From NCBI GenBank assembly GCA_019802505.1, contig JAFMOC010000088.1:1734001-1798000 (forward strand): DNA of 64,000 nucleotides, given 5' to 3'. The position numbers were made by a program, and so were the translations under genes. A model generated the notes under the pieces. That model saw only the letters and a list, made by a program, of their open reading frames with translations, was not told the DNA's origin and did not search any database. This DNA comes from Corydoras sp. C115. Its lineage: Eukaryota; Chordata; Actinopteri; Siluriformes; Callichthyidae. How positions within the stretch are numbered: position 1 is the first letter of the stretch; each line of letters opens with the position of its first letter. Positions 10,833 through 42,500 of the stretch are shown in pieces.

Positions 10833-11126
10833 TTGGCAACACAGTGGCTCAATGGTTCGCATGTCTGCCTCTCAGCAGTGGGGATCCAGGTTCAAATCCT
10901 GATCTGGGTAGAGTTTCCATATGTCCACCTGGGTTTCCTCTGTGGGCTGTGTTTCTTTCCACAGTTCAAAGACATGGATTCAAGAATTCTCTAAATAGTC
11001 CCTATGTAGTGTGTGTTAGTGTATACTCAGAGATGCATTGGCACCCTGTTTTAGGTTTATCTGCCCATCGCCTGAAAGGGTCTCATTTGGATGGACACGG
11101 GTCCCTCTACACCAATAGGGAGTTAA
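10833..11126 (+). repeat. SINE A, old diverged copy
   Basis: The copy shows TTTGGCAACACAGTGGCTCA at the head, B-box-like GGTTCAAATCC near 10889 and the downstream blocks CAGTTCAAAGACATGG and GCATTGGCACCCTG. Many substitutions separate it from the other copies, so it is an early insertion. Confidence 0.7.
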
Positions 11127-11810
11127 TAATAATAGAATATTAGAATAACTGTAATAGTAGTTCAAGACCAACTTAATTAGTTTCTTTAAATAAGCTCACA
11201 AATACAATATACTGCATTTAATCTAACTTGAATAGCTAAGCCTAGTTTAAGATGTATACATAACAGATTCCTTTGTGTAAGTCAGATTTATCTGCTCATT
11301 GGTAGAATTCGATAGTCATAGATGATGTGTCCGAAATCACATACTGCCTACTATATAGTAGACAATGTCCATCAATAAACAGTTGGTAAAAATTACCAGG
11401 ATGATTTAATAAATGGACACATTGTGCTATTCCATGGTTTAACTGGAGCTGAATTGCATGATCAAACTATGGAAGAAAAAGAGGAATATTTACTAAATAC
11501 AAGTATCAGTAATAAAGAACCACAGAATGGGCATTAAAAACATAATTATATCCAAAACCAAATAGCATGATCTTTTTTCAATTAGAACAAAACTTCCTCT
11601 TACAACCTCTTACCTCTTACCTCAAATTACCTTTATATAGAGTACGTTAGTACATATGTGGTTACATGGTACTTATTTGACAAATAAGTTCCTACAGTTT
11701 ACTGAATGATTTATAGCATGACCAGAAAGCATCCAAGCACTGCACAACACTACACAAATTTACGGTATGGTGAATGAAATGCACACCCCAAATCCATTCA
11801 GAAGTCAGGT

Positions 11811-12309
11811 TGTCAGGTTGGGAGGGTTGGGCCCCTCCCACCTGCCTCCCGTGTTTCGGGTTTCGGCCATGTCGGGCTTCCGTAGGTAGGACCCACCCCC
11901 TTGTGCAGGGATTGGGTCCTACCTAATCACTGGCGACCTACTGGCAGTATTTAAGATATCTCGGCTAAACTGCCAGTAGGTCAGCATTTCTATCGGTGTA
12001 TGGTAATGTTCTTACCTACATTCCCACGTCGGGTGGTTCGTGTGGTATTTCTGTTTATTCGGCATCCTGCGGCTTTTCCGCGGTTGTTTAACTCCACGTA
12101 TTTTCGGTACGTGTATTCGGTTCCGCAGCGGCGTTCCCGCTGCACCGTTCCCTCTATGTGTATTTGAGCTCTCGGCTCTGTCTAGCGGCATTCCCGCGAT
12201 CGGCCATTAAAGGGGCTTTTGTGTTTGTTTACCTGGTCTCCTGGCTCTGTGTTCCTCCACCACGCCGCGCTGCGCCGCCATTTTCCGGGCAGCGCGCCCC
12301 GCCGTAACA
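11811..12309 (+). mobile_element. Solo LTR of an LTR retrotransposon
   Basis: This GC-rich 499-bp block begins TGTCAGGTTGGG and ends CCGTAACA (TG...CA) and is flanked by a perfect 5-bp duplication CAGGT (11806-11810, 12310-12314). A TATTTAAG promoter-like motif at about 11949 and an ATTAAA signal at 12206-12211 fit U3-R-U5 order on the plus strand. No internal gag or pol sequence is adjacent, so this is a solo LTR left by recombination. The superfamily is not determined. Confidence 0.85.
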
Positions 12310-12433
12310 CAGGTATATGGAATATTTTAAAAGTAATGGCCATAAACTGTGCTGCAGGCCCTTGATGAGTTATTGATTCACAAACATCTCACACACTGCA
12401 ACTTTCAAGACATCCTACCTTATAAATAAGATA

Positions 12434-13650
12434 CATTTACATTTAGTCATTTAGCAGACACTTGTATCCAAAGCGACTTACAAATGAGAACATTACAAGT
12501 CAGAAGTTATGCAGAAAACCAACTATACTGTAAATTCATCAAAGATGATTGTTATTTGATGCTGCGCCCCCCCCCCCCCCCTTTTTTTTACAACAGGTAT
12601 TTGTTAAAGAAATGCGTCTTCAGTAGTTTCTTAAAACTGCTTAGTGATACTGCCATACGGAAAGAGTTGGGAAGATCGTTCCATCATTTTGCAGTGGTGA
12701 ATGCCACGGAGTAAGAATTAGCTCTTTGGTGAGGTGGAATCGCCAGGCGGCAATCATCACTGGAGCGAAGTGAACGAGTAGGAGTGTATTTTGAAAAGAT
12801 AGAGTGAAGATAGGAGGGGGAAGATCCAGAAATGGTTCTGTAGGCCAGAGTCAGTGACTTGTACTGAATGCGAGGAAATGAGTAATGGAGTGACATGAGT
12901 TCGCATGGGCTGGTTAAACACAAGTTGGGCTGAAGAGTTTTGAATTAGTTGAAGAGGTCTAATTGTGGAAGCTGGGATACCGGCAAGTAGCGCATTACAA
13001 TAATCAAGCCGGGATGGGACTAGGGACTAACTGCTACCAACAAGCAGTTGGGTAGCATGTTCAGTCAAGAAGGGTCTGATCTTCCGTATGTTGTAAAGAA
13101 GGAATCTGCAGGAACGGGCAGTTTTGATAAGATGATCAGAGAGTTTGAGGTGGGAGTCTATTGTGAAACCAAGGTTCCGAACCGAATCGGTTGGGGAGAT
13201 TGTGGAGCGATCAATTTGGAAGGTCAGGTCGTGATGGATTGAGGGTTTAGCTGGGATAATGAGAAGCTCTGTTTTTTCTAAATTTAATTTGAGATGATGG
13301 GCCTTCATCAAAACAGATGAGGCAGGCAGATATCCAATTTGAGATGGTGGTGTCGTCAGGGGCAAAAGACAGATGAAGCTGAGTGTCATCAACATAGCAG
13401 TGGTAAGAGAAACCATGCGCCTGGATGACTGCTTAGTGATATCATGTATAGTGAGAAGTACAGAGCCCTGAGGCACACCAGTGCGTACTTGGTGAGAGTT
13501 AGAGGTCTCCCCATTCCATGACACTTTGAAGGTCCTTTCTTTGAGATAGGATCGAAACCATTCAAGTGTCGTATCAGAAAAGCCTAAATCAGATAGAGTG
13601 GACTCTGGTCTATTTGTCTTAACCTTTGGGATTTAAAAAAAAAAAAAAAA
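12434..13650 (-). repeat. L2-clade LINE, 3' half, with reverse transcriptase remains
   Basis: The minus strand encodes the C-terminal part of an L2-type reverse transcriptase. GVPQGSVL lies at about 13470, the catalytic motif as CYVDDTQLHLSFA around 13380-13410, then SVRNLGFTIDSHLKLSDHLI and IRKIRPFLTEHATQLLV, and finally YKSLTLAYRTISGSSPSYLH near 12830. The pieces lie in different frames, so it is a pseudogene. The 3' end at 12434 carries the L2 terminal stem-loop (AGCAGACACTTGTATCCAAAG in plus reading). A poly-C and poly-T run lies at 12566-12590. Confidence 0.85.
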
Positions 13651-13906
13651 AAAAGTTGTCACATGGTGCTATTTAAATGAAAAATCTAGATTCTTGTTTA
13701 AATATTATCTATTTACAAATAACTCAGTATGCAAAATGCAATAAATGTTGAAAATTGATTTCTCTTCCCATCCCATTCCTATTACCAATATGTCTCCAAT
13801 GTAGAATTAAAAAAATATATATTTAAAATCATGAGAACTGTACACATTAATCAGGAAAAAATTAACACAAATAATGACAATGTAGTACTGGAATTTCTCA
13901 CCAGAA

Positions 13907-15078
13907 TTTATTAAAATTTCACTTTTTAATACATTACAAAATTTCCTATTCTTAAGGTATATAGACTTGTATCATTCATGCAAGCATCAAATTGCACATC
14001 TACAATTTGCCAATATCCCCTTGACATTCCTCAAACATCATGTTAAACAGCAGATGTGCCTGAAGTAGTTTGTCGAAAAATATATATATCCACATCCTTT
14101 AACAGTTCTCTTACTTACAGTGCTACAGACAATGGTGACAAACTCTACAGCTAAGTATTAGGAAAATAAACTAAAATTGTATTGAACAACCGTGGAAACT
14201 TCAAAACATACACTTTTACCAAATTTGATGACTTTGCATCTTAAATACAACACACTATTGTGATATCTGTAAATAAATATTAACATTGACATGTCATGCC
14301 CTGCAACAAATAAATGGCAAAATCTACTGCTATGACAAAACATGTAGAAACAGTGACCAGTATAAAAAACAAAACAAAAAAAAAAAAACATCAAATCGGT
14401 CAACAACAGAAGCTTGAGCGGTGATTTTTTAAAAATCAAGGTTACTTTAAAACTATTTACCATGCTTTATATCCACATAATGATAGTCAATGACAACAAT
14501 AAGTGCAACAATAAGTTTATAGAGAAAAATGAAATAATGCATTGCTTGACATTGATTTAGATCTTGTTTTTAAACATGTTGAAGGCTCATAAGATGGAAG
14601 CCTAGTCAAACATGGTTAATATCCTCCTGTTGGTCCAAGAAGGACATAAAAACCCACTGCAGCAAAGTTTAAGACAGGAGTTTCTAATGTCATCTAACAA
14701 AACATTTAGGTTAGGTAAATCAGTTCATCAGGTTAGGTAAATCAAATTATGAATGTAGGTTAGCACTACATATCGTGAAGGTGTTACTTGGTCCAGAAAA
14801 TATAACTTCATGTACTAATAGATAGATCTAGGACAAAATTATGGACACACCCTCCTGAACTTCTCTCTATAAATAAGAGCAAATTATCACCGAGTATATT
14901 TGCCACCACTATACATTTACATGTATTTACCCAAAAATATAAAAGTGACACTACCAGAACTTGTCCATATAAAAAGTAATAAAAGGGAAGAAAAATGTAG
15001 CTGCTTAAAAGGCAGTCCATAAACTCATATCCTGAGACGCTAAAGTGCATTTTAACATAACAAAAACAATTAAGTGAC
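13907..15078 (-). other. Probable ddit4l 3' untranslated region
   Basis: About 1.17 kb of AT-rich, repeat-free sequence follows the ddit4l stop. It ends at an AATAAA (plus-strand TTTATT, 13907-13912). The extent is inferred from that signal and from the L2 LINE that starts just beyond. Confidence 0.45.
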
Positions 15079-16206
15079 TTAACATTCTTCAACCACAGTG
15101 CCAGATGTTGAGGAGTATAGCTTTTTCTTGACCAGTCGAAAACCAGTGCCAAGTCTAAGTGCATGGCGTGAAAAGCAAGTGCCAATGCGCAAGAAGTCTC
15201 TAAAGTTCATCCAGCTGCCCCCATCTTGTTTAAAGACAAGTGTTAGTTCAAAGGTAGGCACCACACTGACATCACAAGCCAAGCGTTCCAACCTTGCACA
15301 GCATCGCTGTTGACGAGGCCCCTCCAGCTCTAGGCGCACATCCAACACACAACCATGCAGACCACATGGTTCATTTGCAGCCAGCCGCAAAACTTCCTGT
15401 GCCACCCGTCTCGTCAGTGTCTCAGGTACCAACACTCTGGCACAGTGCAATGTGCTGGCCTTAGCTCGTGCCAAGCAGCCCTCTAGCAGCCGTGCCAATT
15501 TTTGACATGCTTGTTCCTCAAATGCTTCGGTGTTCAGAAAGGGCTCATCCAGACAATGCTCCCAGAAGTCCAGCTCTAAATAAAAATAAAGACAAAATAA
15601 ATGAGCAGCCATTGGTAACTTTTTTTTATTCATAATAAAAATTAAAAACACCTGGTATATTTATTTTATTTTCTTATAGGCTAACACATTGCATTTTATA
15701 ACAATAAATTAAATTACTTCATAACATGTATTCACTATATTGATGGCATTTCTATTATGTTATATTGCCTCAAAAATGCCTCAGCATATATTTAAACAAT
15801 TAGCATGCCCTGAAATATCATAGTACAACCTTTAAGGAACTGTATAATGAAGGCGTGTATTGACTTAAAGTCTGTATTGCAGTGGCAGAAATTACATGGC
15901 TTTTCACATCTTCTGTGAAACAAATTTTGTCTGACTCGAGTTTACAGAAAAAGTAAATCAAATGGGCGTCTTGATAATTTTTATGTGCAAGCTTTAATCA
16001 AGTATTTTTCGTGTGCCCAGTTTTATTGTTAAGACAGCAAAGAAACCCATGCAGGCTGACAGAATGACTTCATGCTTTTAATGACGTCACTGCGCCAAGT
16101 CTCCACTCATTGTACCGTTATCGATGAACGATCGACGATATTCTCCGTCTGCAGATCCCGAGCCGCCTTCCGAATTTTTGTTCTTCAAGGTGCTTGTTAC
16201 AACCAT
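15079..16206 (-). CDS. ddit4l: DNA-damage-inducible transcript 4-like protein (REDD2)
   Basis: REDD proteins are cytoplasmic stress-induced inhibitors that restrain mTORC1 through TSC1/TSC2. Two coding exons are seen: 16116-16206 (start MVVTSTLKNKN, 30 codons plus 1 nt) and 15079-15575. They give 588 nt and 195 residues, against 193 in human DDIT4L. The RTP801 C-terminal domain fills exon 2: FEEQACQKLARLLE, VLVPETLTRRVAQEVLRLAA, EPCGLHGCVLDV, DVSVVPTFELTLVFKQDGGS and the ending GFRLVKKKLYSSTSGTVVEE-C. The blocks VVPTFELTLVFKQ and RLVKKKLYS with final EEC favour DDIT4L over DDIT4. The exon 1 donor (AACG|GTACAA) is weak but gives the correct frame. A non-coding first exon probably ends at 16446 (donor GTAAGG). 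Confidence 0.95.
16082..16089. promoter_or_regulatory. Palindromic CRE/ATF site (TGACGTCA) in ddit4l intron
   Basis: The full 8-bp cAMP/ATF consensus TGACGTCA lies 27 bp inside the intron after the first coding exon. REDD genes respond to stress through ATF4 and related factors, so a role is possible, but an 8-mer match is only suggestive. Confidence 0.35.
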
Positions 16207-16445
16207 GGTGTAAACCTTCCTTGGCTTTATGAAGTACAAAATGAAAGATAAAAGGCAATCACGTTAAAAATAATTCGACCTTTAACAATAGAGAACACAT
16301 TTATGACCATCAACCCACCACGCATGATTACATGTATTTAAATAGTTGATGCATTAGCATTTTAATGAGAATTTAACATGAAACAACTCTAAAAATCAAC
16401 TTGTCTGGGTTACACGGAGAGTTTACCGCAAAAGAAAATCCTTAC

Positions 16446-16575
16446 CGTTATAAAATGCGTTAAAACCTCGTACGACGCAAACACAGGACCACGTCGTCAA
16501 AACAGACACAATAACGTGCACCGTGGCAGTATTTATAATCTTTTACAGACAGCGCCCACATATCATCCACCAATC
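16446..16575 (-). promoter_or_regulatory. ddit4l promoter and non-coding first exon
   Basis: On the minus strand a TATAAATA box lies at 16530-16537 and an ATTGG (inverted CCAAT) at 16570-16574. Transcription would start near 16505. The predicted untranslated exon ends at the donor GTAAGG after 16446. Two ACGTG cores (about 16490 minus, 16514 plus) could be hypoxia-response elements, in keeping with the hypoxia response of the REDD family, but such cores are common by chance. Confidence 0.55.
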
Positions 16576-16995
16576 AGAGCTCTGTGAAATTCCACACTCT
16601 CAAGTGCACTTTAAATTCCTGTTGTCGACATGAGCGCGCACACTGGTTCCGAAGCTCGGATTGGCCGATGGGAAGACACGGACTGTGACCAATCACTTTA
16701 CAGTACTGCTCTGTCGCTACGTCCATAGGCCGTACTTTCCTGCCCCCTTGTGTTTATCATGCTTAAAAATACATTTTAACATTGCAAATTGCTTTCCTGA
16801 GGTTATACAAACTTGCTTTGACAGTGAGAAACTTTTAGTTGTTTAGTTTTTTATTTATTTATTTATTTAATTATTTTATTTTATTTTTTTATAAACTCTG
16901 CAAAGGAACCACATGTTGTCAAAGAATGTTCTGGTAAACGTTTGTATTCACTCTTCCATGTAGTTGCATAAAAGACTTCATGCTTATAAAAATAT

Positions 16996-17343
16996 ACATC
17001 CATCCATTATCTTCCGCTTTATTCTCCACTAGGGTCGCGGTGGGGTTCCCCATGCCCATCCAGGGGAATAAGTTTCGGGCGCTGGGCATATACACCCAGG
17101 ACAGGGCGCCAATCTATCGCTGGGCACACACTCACTCACACAAACACACTCTATATGGGGCAATTTGGGGAATTCAATTGACCTTGATCCATGATTTTGG
17201 ACTGTGGGAGGAAGCCAGAGAACCCGGAGGACACCCACGCGGACACGGGGACAACATGGAATCTCCACCCAGATTGGGATTCGAACCAGGAATCCCTAGT
17301 GCTGAGAGACGAACATGCTAACCACTAAGCCACTGTGCCAACC
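16996..17343 (-). repeat. Full-length SINE A with 14-bp target duplication
   Basis: This is a minus-strand copy from (ATCC)n at 16996 to CACTGTGCCAACC. The flanking duplication GCTTATAAAAATAT is perfect (16982-16995, 17344-17357). Confidence 0.92.
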
Positions 17344-17543
17344 GCTTATAAAAATATGAATAAAATAAATAATAATCAAACCATGATACTTTCTCCTCCA
17401 AATTTCACTGACTTCTTTACACACCTGTTTTGTTTTTTTTTATTTCCCCAGTGTGAAAATTACTAAAGTAAACTTTGGACCACTTAACTTCTGCTTATGC
17501 AATATGCGCCTCAGCAAATTTAGCCTGACTATTTATGCTAAGA

Positions 17544-17708
17544 GGGTGGCACATGGTGTAGTGGTTAGCATGTTTACCTCTCAGAGATAGATTGGCATCC
17601 AGTCCTGAGTGTATCTGCCCAAGGCCTGAAACATTCTTCCCTGGATGGGCATGGGAAAGCCAACCATGACCCTGGTAGAGGATTAATCGGAAGATAATAA
17701 ATGAATGC
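17544..17708 (+). repeat. SINE A with internal deletion and 13-bp target duplication
   Basis: The head (GGTGGCACATGGTGTAGTGG) is joined directly to the distal body (GATAGATTGGCATCC), skipping the B box and about 180 bp. The flanks ATTTATGCTAAGA at 17531-17543 and 17709-17721 match perfectly, so the element moved as a unit or was deleted later. Confidence 0.85.
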
Positions 17709-17721
17709 ATTTATGCTAAGA

Positions 17722-18315
17722 AAAGGTTTGGTCACTGGAGAGTGGGATTCCAGCCGAAATGTTAACTGCTCAGTCATTGTATGAAGAGATAGACATATCC
17801 TTACCCTGTTCAGAGCTGAACACCAACTGCAGTGTTGAACAGATTGGATACTAGTGTGCTTTTTGCATTTGTCTTTTGTGGAGGACCAGTCTCTAGGGGG
17901 GACTTAAATGTGTTTGTGATATTATAAAGGTTTATGGTTTATATGCTTTTCCAACAAGAAATCAGTAAAAGAGATTTTGACCCCTTTCCAAAAAAGACAT
18001 TACAACAGTTGGTTGACCTTATTTTTAAGGTCAAAAATACTTTTAGTTAATGCTTCATCCATAGTTTAACTTTTGTAACTTTTGAGCACATATGTATTTT
18101 GTACAACCACCAATATGAAAACAAACTTATTATATAATGCTCTGTGTACCTGTTGCAATATGATTCTGTTGTGCAAAAAATTCTGACGTATATTTGGGTG
18201 CATGCACAAACACAAGCGCATACATATACTCACCCTCTCTTGCACGCTCTCTCGCTCTCATAGTAATTGGAACACCAGGTCATGTGGCATAAAGAATCCA
18301 GTCATAAGAAATCAG
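17722..18315. other. Unannotated intergenic DNA
   Basis: No gene or recognisable repeat was seen upstream of the (GT)n tract. Confidence 0.3.
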
Positions 18316-18316
18316 T

Positions 18317-18468
<152 letters not shown>

Positions 18469-19029
18469 GCACAAAACAAATAACTGGTTAAAAATCTCAG
18501 CAGAGGAAATGGGACCCAGTCGTTGGGAATAACAAACCACCACAGCTGTCGGTAAACATCATTGCCCAGTACCGAGTAATTAACTTTCCCATATATGGGT
18601 GCTCTATGTAAAACCTTTTAATTTCAGCAATAAAACCTAATAGATTGTTTAGTCAAAGAATACTATTTCCAAAAAACATTTTTTTATTTACATACTTGTT
18701 AAAAATGTTTACAAAGTATAAAACAGATGTTGAAAAATATTTCCTTTAAAAAGAATCCTGTATTGTTTAACAATGAAACTGAAAGATAATACATTTATAA
18801 CTAATAATATGATTTTCAGTGGTCTGTTCAAAGTTGTACTTTTAGATTATGGACAGATTGGGCCAAAAAATGCTAATTACTAACAAAACTGTTTTATTTA
18901 ACCATAAAAGAGTAGGTGGAAGGGAAAATGATTTTAAATATTTACACTATGGTAACATTGAGCAAATGAGAATTAAAGAGTAGGAAGTCAAACAAACTGT
19001 TTAAAACTGAAAATGATCCAGAGTATTTA

Positions 19030-19903
19030 CAGTTGTGTTCAAAATTATTCATCCTCCACTACAGTGAAATGTTTTCACAAGTTTGACTTTTTTTTTTTTA
19101 CATTTATTTATCAGGTCAAATAGGGACATTAATAATGAAAAATTGCAACTTAAATTACAACAATATTTTTTCTAGTATATAAACAAATATCCTTTTTGTG
19201 ATTTCTTCTTTTGTGACGGAGATACTCAGCTCCTTCTACACAGTTAATAGTGTCATTGCAACATGATGAAATCGAGGGAATGGTCAAAGAAGTCAAGAGA
19301 AGAGGTCATTTCTCTTCATTAGCAAGGATGCGAATTTAAAAAGATAGCAAATACATTAAACATTCCAAAAGACACAAGTGGAAGCATAATTCACAAGTTT
19401 AAAGCTAAAGGCACAGGGCAAATGCTACCTGGGCATGGCAGAAAGAGGTTGCTGTCAATGACTGCTGTCCGTTACCTGAAATGAAAGGTGGACAAAAATC
19501 CCTGGCTGACAGCTGAGGCACTGCGACAGAGGGAGGCACTCAGGTTAGGACGATAAGGGACATTGTTCTCTGGAGCGGCGAGACAAAATTGGAACTTTTT
19601 GGGCCCATGTTTGGAGGAGGAAGAATGAGGCCTATAAAAAAAGAACACCTTGTCTACTGTGAAGCATGGCGGTGGGTCAGTCATGCGCTGGGCTGTTTCG
19701 CTTCTTCTGGTACAGGGAGTCTACACTGTGTGCAAGGTATCATGAAATCAGTTAAATATCAGGTGATCTTGGGTGAAAATGTCATTCAGTCAGTGACAAA
19801 GCTGTAGCTTGCGAGACTGACCTTCAAACAAGACAATGATCTCAAGCATACCTCAAATTCTACTGAATTTTATTATTCAATTGAATAATTTTGAACACAA
19901 CTG
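19030..19903 (+). mobile_element. Tc1-like element, internally deleted and dead
   Basis: The ends CAGTTGTGTTCAAAATTATTC (start shown) and its inverted mate are flanked by TA (19028-19029, 19904-19905). The element is 874 bp, so about half is missing. It is related to, but clearly diverged from, the intact element at 8541. Confidence 0.88.
19262..19850 (+). pseudogene. Tc1-like transposase remnant
   Basis: The remnant starts MMKSREWSKKSREEVISLH, then a stop, then TLNIPKDTSGSIIHKFKAKG and LLSMTAVRYLK (DNA-binding region). An internal deletion then brings the catalytic part close: the stretch around 19590 (LFGPMFGGGRMRP) and QDNDLKHTSN near 19835. Stops, frame changes and the loss of the first Asp region make it non-functional. 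Confidence 0.85.
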
Positions 19904-20435
19904 TAATAGTGCTGTAAAAGTAAAAGTAAAAGTGTAACATAACTGTAAAAGTACTACATAAGATGTAATATCTGGCAAACCTAGACAAAAATGGACATAC
20001 AAATAAAAAACAAATAAAAAATATGAACACTAAAATAAAAAAATTTCAAAAGCATGTATATTTCAAATAGCATCCCAGAAATTCCACTTAACATATACAA
20101 TTCATTTGTTCATTTTGTTGACATAGGACAAAAAACATACATAAAACATACATGCAGCAATTTATTAAATGAACATATTTTAGATGCAACATATGAGTGA
20201 TTTTTATTTCAAAATTATGTGAATTGTCTTCCTTTTCAGACGCTTCTCTGTTCTTCATTTATTTATCTTGCTGCAGCTTTATAAAATTACAAAGAAAAAA
20301 ATTATCACCAGCATCATTCTTTATAAATATTATGTATAAAACATAATATAAACATGTATAATGGTGTTGAAATACATTTTCAAAACTCTGGTAATTTTTG
20401 GATTCAGAAACTTTCAAATGCCATACATACATACA

Positions 20436-20978
20436 TGCATACATACACCAACCATTTTATTACACAATGTCTGTATTTTTCAGTTCCACTGATCATATAG
20501 ACAGTGTAGTGTAGTTCTACAAATACAGACTGTAGTCCATCTGTTACTCTACATGCTTTGTTAGTCTACTTTAGAATGTTCTCTGAATAACAGGACACAC
20601 ACAGAGGAGGTATCAGGGTGGTGGATGATTCTCAGTACTGCAGTGATACTGAGATGATGGTGGTGGTGTGTTAGTGTGTTTGTGCTGGTACGAGTGCATC
20701 AGACACAGCAGTGCTGCTGGACAGAGAACAGTACATCAATCAAAATATACAGGTGTCTGATACTTACCATCATTCACCACTCTAATAAACCCTAATAAAC
20801 CTCCTCTGTGGAGGTCCTGATCATCAGTAAATAGAGTAAAGGGGACTAACAAAGTATGTAAAAATACAGATGGACTACTGAATGGAATTGTAGAACTACA
20901 AAATTCTAAATAAAAAAAAAAAATGGTAAGTGGATAAACAATGAGCTTTACCTAATAAAATGGCCGGTCAGTGTATAT
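20436..20978. mobile_element. Foldback MITE with long inverted arms
   Basis: The outer ends share CCATTTTATTA (about 20450) and its complement TAATAAAATGG (about 20953). The arms continue inward: TGTAGTTCTACAA near 20510 pairs with TTGTAGAACTAC near 20888, GTAGTCCATCTG pairs with CAGATGGACTAC, and CACAGAGGAGG pairs with CCTCCTCTGTG. The terminal ACCGGCCA-type motif is a common fish non-autonomous DNA element. No coding capacity is present. Confidence 0.75.
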
Positions 20979-21121
20979 ACTACCAGTACCAGTACTAGAA
21001 CTACTAGAAAATGTCTAATGTATATACCTGTCCTCTGGCAAATTTGTCTTATAGTATAAAAATAAACAAATATTTTAATAGATGAATTATTTAAACCATA
21101 TACCATATATAAATTAATTAA

Positions 21122-21563
<442 letters not shown>

Positions 21564-22376
21564 TAACAAATAAAAAATGCAAGCTATCATAAAAAAAGAT
21601 GTAAGATGTATTTTCTTTTATGCATAGAATATTTTGTCAGTATCAGGTCACTGAATGACTAAACATTAAATAGCTGAACATTATTGGTTTGTTATATTTG
21701 TATCCCCTGCATTAGATAAAATGAAAATACACAACAAACTAATTTGGACAATTAATTAGCCTTTCTTGATTGTTATTAACTTGGGCATCATTTCAAATGT
21801 TAACACACAAAAAATAAACTTGTAAACACTAGAAAGGTCATTGTAACAATATTGAACAGTGTATCTGATGAGTTCTAAGCACAAAGCTAAAGTCATGGGT
21901 ATACAATGTAATTCTGTGCCACTGAGGCAGCATTTGTCTTAAATCTCCCAAAAATTTCAATAGGGTGGGGTGAGTGAAGAATGGTGGAAAAATAAACAGG
22001 AAACACCTTCCACTACTCACCCTCCCACCAACAACAATGAGTTATTATAAACGTTTGGCCCTTTTTCAAAAACTAAATATGAAGGCTCTAAATAGCAATG
22101 GAAGGCAGTATGCCAGCAGTAAACAAATATTTTGATAAGAAACATTTAAGTATTTGGTATATTTTTCTTAGAGAACAAGACTGATTTGAGTTAAAAAAAC
22201 AGAGTAGTCTGACATGATGACATGAGGTATTACATTTTTTAATCCTCAAAATGTTGTTAGAGATATATCTTTATATTTTTGTGCATTTACATATATAAAA
22301 AAAGCATAAAAGTACTGAACGATGTGGAGATAAAATCTTTTTGCTTTATATAAAAGCATTATTTATGTAATATTGT

Positions 22377-41238
<18,862 letters not shown>

Positions 41239-41380
41239 AATGTTTCCTTCTTTTTTATGGAATAAGTTGGTAAAAATAGCACCATCAGATAGGTGCCACA
41301 GAGTCATTTGGTAAAGTGAGTGGGCTTTACTTGCATTCCTCTGCTATTTATCATGTTACTTCCCCTCGTTATATAAAGGG
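41239..41380 (-). promoter_or_regulatory. Probable emcn promoter and 5' UTR
   Basis: On the minus strand a CTTTATATAAC TATA-like box lies at about 41369-41379. Next to it is GGGGAAGT (41358-41365), an ETS-type site of the kind found in endothelial promoters. Transcription would start near 41340. This rests on motif matching only. Confidence 0.4.
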
Positions 41381-41655
41381 AAATACACCAGCTTTCATTT
41401 GGGTGGAGGACTGGTTGTCTGAATGGGAGGCGGAGATGAAGTGGAATGATCAATCCCGAAAGACACAGGAACTGGGTCTGTATGTCTGCATTTGCACTAC
41501 TTTGTTAGACTACTTTGTCTTCTGCATGAAGAGTCTGACTGCGTAGGAAAGTCTCTATTTTAGTACATCCCATAAAGTATACCCTATGTCCTCTCTTTGT
41601 CCTTCTCTCTCTCTTTCTCTCATCTCTCAAATATAGAAATTAAATATAAGAAATA

Positions 41656-41656
<1 letters not shown>

Positions 41657-41725
<69 letters not shown>
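41657..41725. repeat. (AT)n microsatellite
   Basis: About 33 AT units upstream of emcn. Confidence 0.95.
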
Positions 41726-41728
<3 letters not shown>

Positions 41729-42176
41729 AAAATGTGCATGTATTAGCGCATTTTGTCAGTCCCAAGCCAGGATGAAAAGGGAGGGTTGCAACAGGAAGGA
41801 CATCCGGTTTACAAATTGCCAAGCCAAACATGCAGGTACTGCTGAAAATTGACTACTGTTGGGCCAAGAAGGAAGGAAAAAGTGGTGGTGGTGGTGGGGG
41901 GATAATGTTTTACAGACGATAAATGAGATGTTGAACGTGGGCACAATGACTGTAAAAGAAATAGTTAGCTGCTACAATGGAATGGAGATTTATATTTATA
42001 TTTATATACACTATGAGCAAAATGAAAGGAGAAATTGGGAAGGAGTAAGCCTGAAAACATCAAAGGGACATAAAAGATGAAAAAGTGAAAAGATGTTCTA
42101 ATCAAGTGATGAATGTGAAGCTGAATATAGATAGTAAGATTTTGAAAGATTGTAGGTATTAAATCAGGTATTAAAA

Positions 42177-42500
42177 CGCGCTACTTATTGGTTAGCACGT
42201 TCATCTTTCAGCTCTGGGGATTCAGTTTTGAATCCCAATCTGGGTGGAATTTTAAGTTCAAGTCATTTATTTATATAGCACTTTTTACAATAGTACATTG
42301 TCCCAAATAGTACATTGTCAGCCTTTAAACCCCCAAAGAGCAAGCCGAAGTGACAGTGGCAAGAAAGAACTCCCTGTTATGTTGTTATTTTAAGGAATAA
42401 ACCTTGGGAGGACCAAGGCTCAGTGGAGGACTCATCCTTCTTGAGCAGCCATGTTTTCCCCATGTCCATGTGGGTTTTGCTGTGGAAATTCATTCAAAAT
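42177..42500 (+). repeat. SINE A split by repeat X
   Basis: The SINE head and B-box region (TTGGTTAGCACGTTC to AATCTGGGTGGAATTTT, 42188-42255) and the next part (CCATGTTTTCCCCATGTCC, about 42448-42470) are separated by a copy of repeat X. Confidence 0.7.
42253..42450 (+). repeat. Repeat X, second copy
   Basis: Matches 23090-23340 (TTCAAGT, ATTTATATAGCACTTTTTAC, CAGCCTTTAAACCCCCAAAG, CTTGGGAGGACCAAGGC). It ends at TTGAGCAG. Confidence 0.65.

Noticed and set aside
22020..22078. Further emcn terminal exon below 22385
   Set aside because: Frames after candidate acceptors near 22085 and 22155 are short and not endomucin-like. Reading through to TGA at 22377 needs no further exon.
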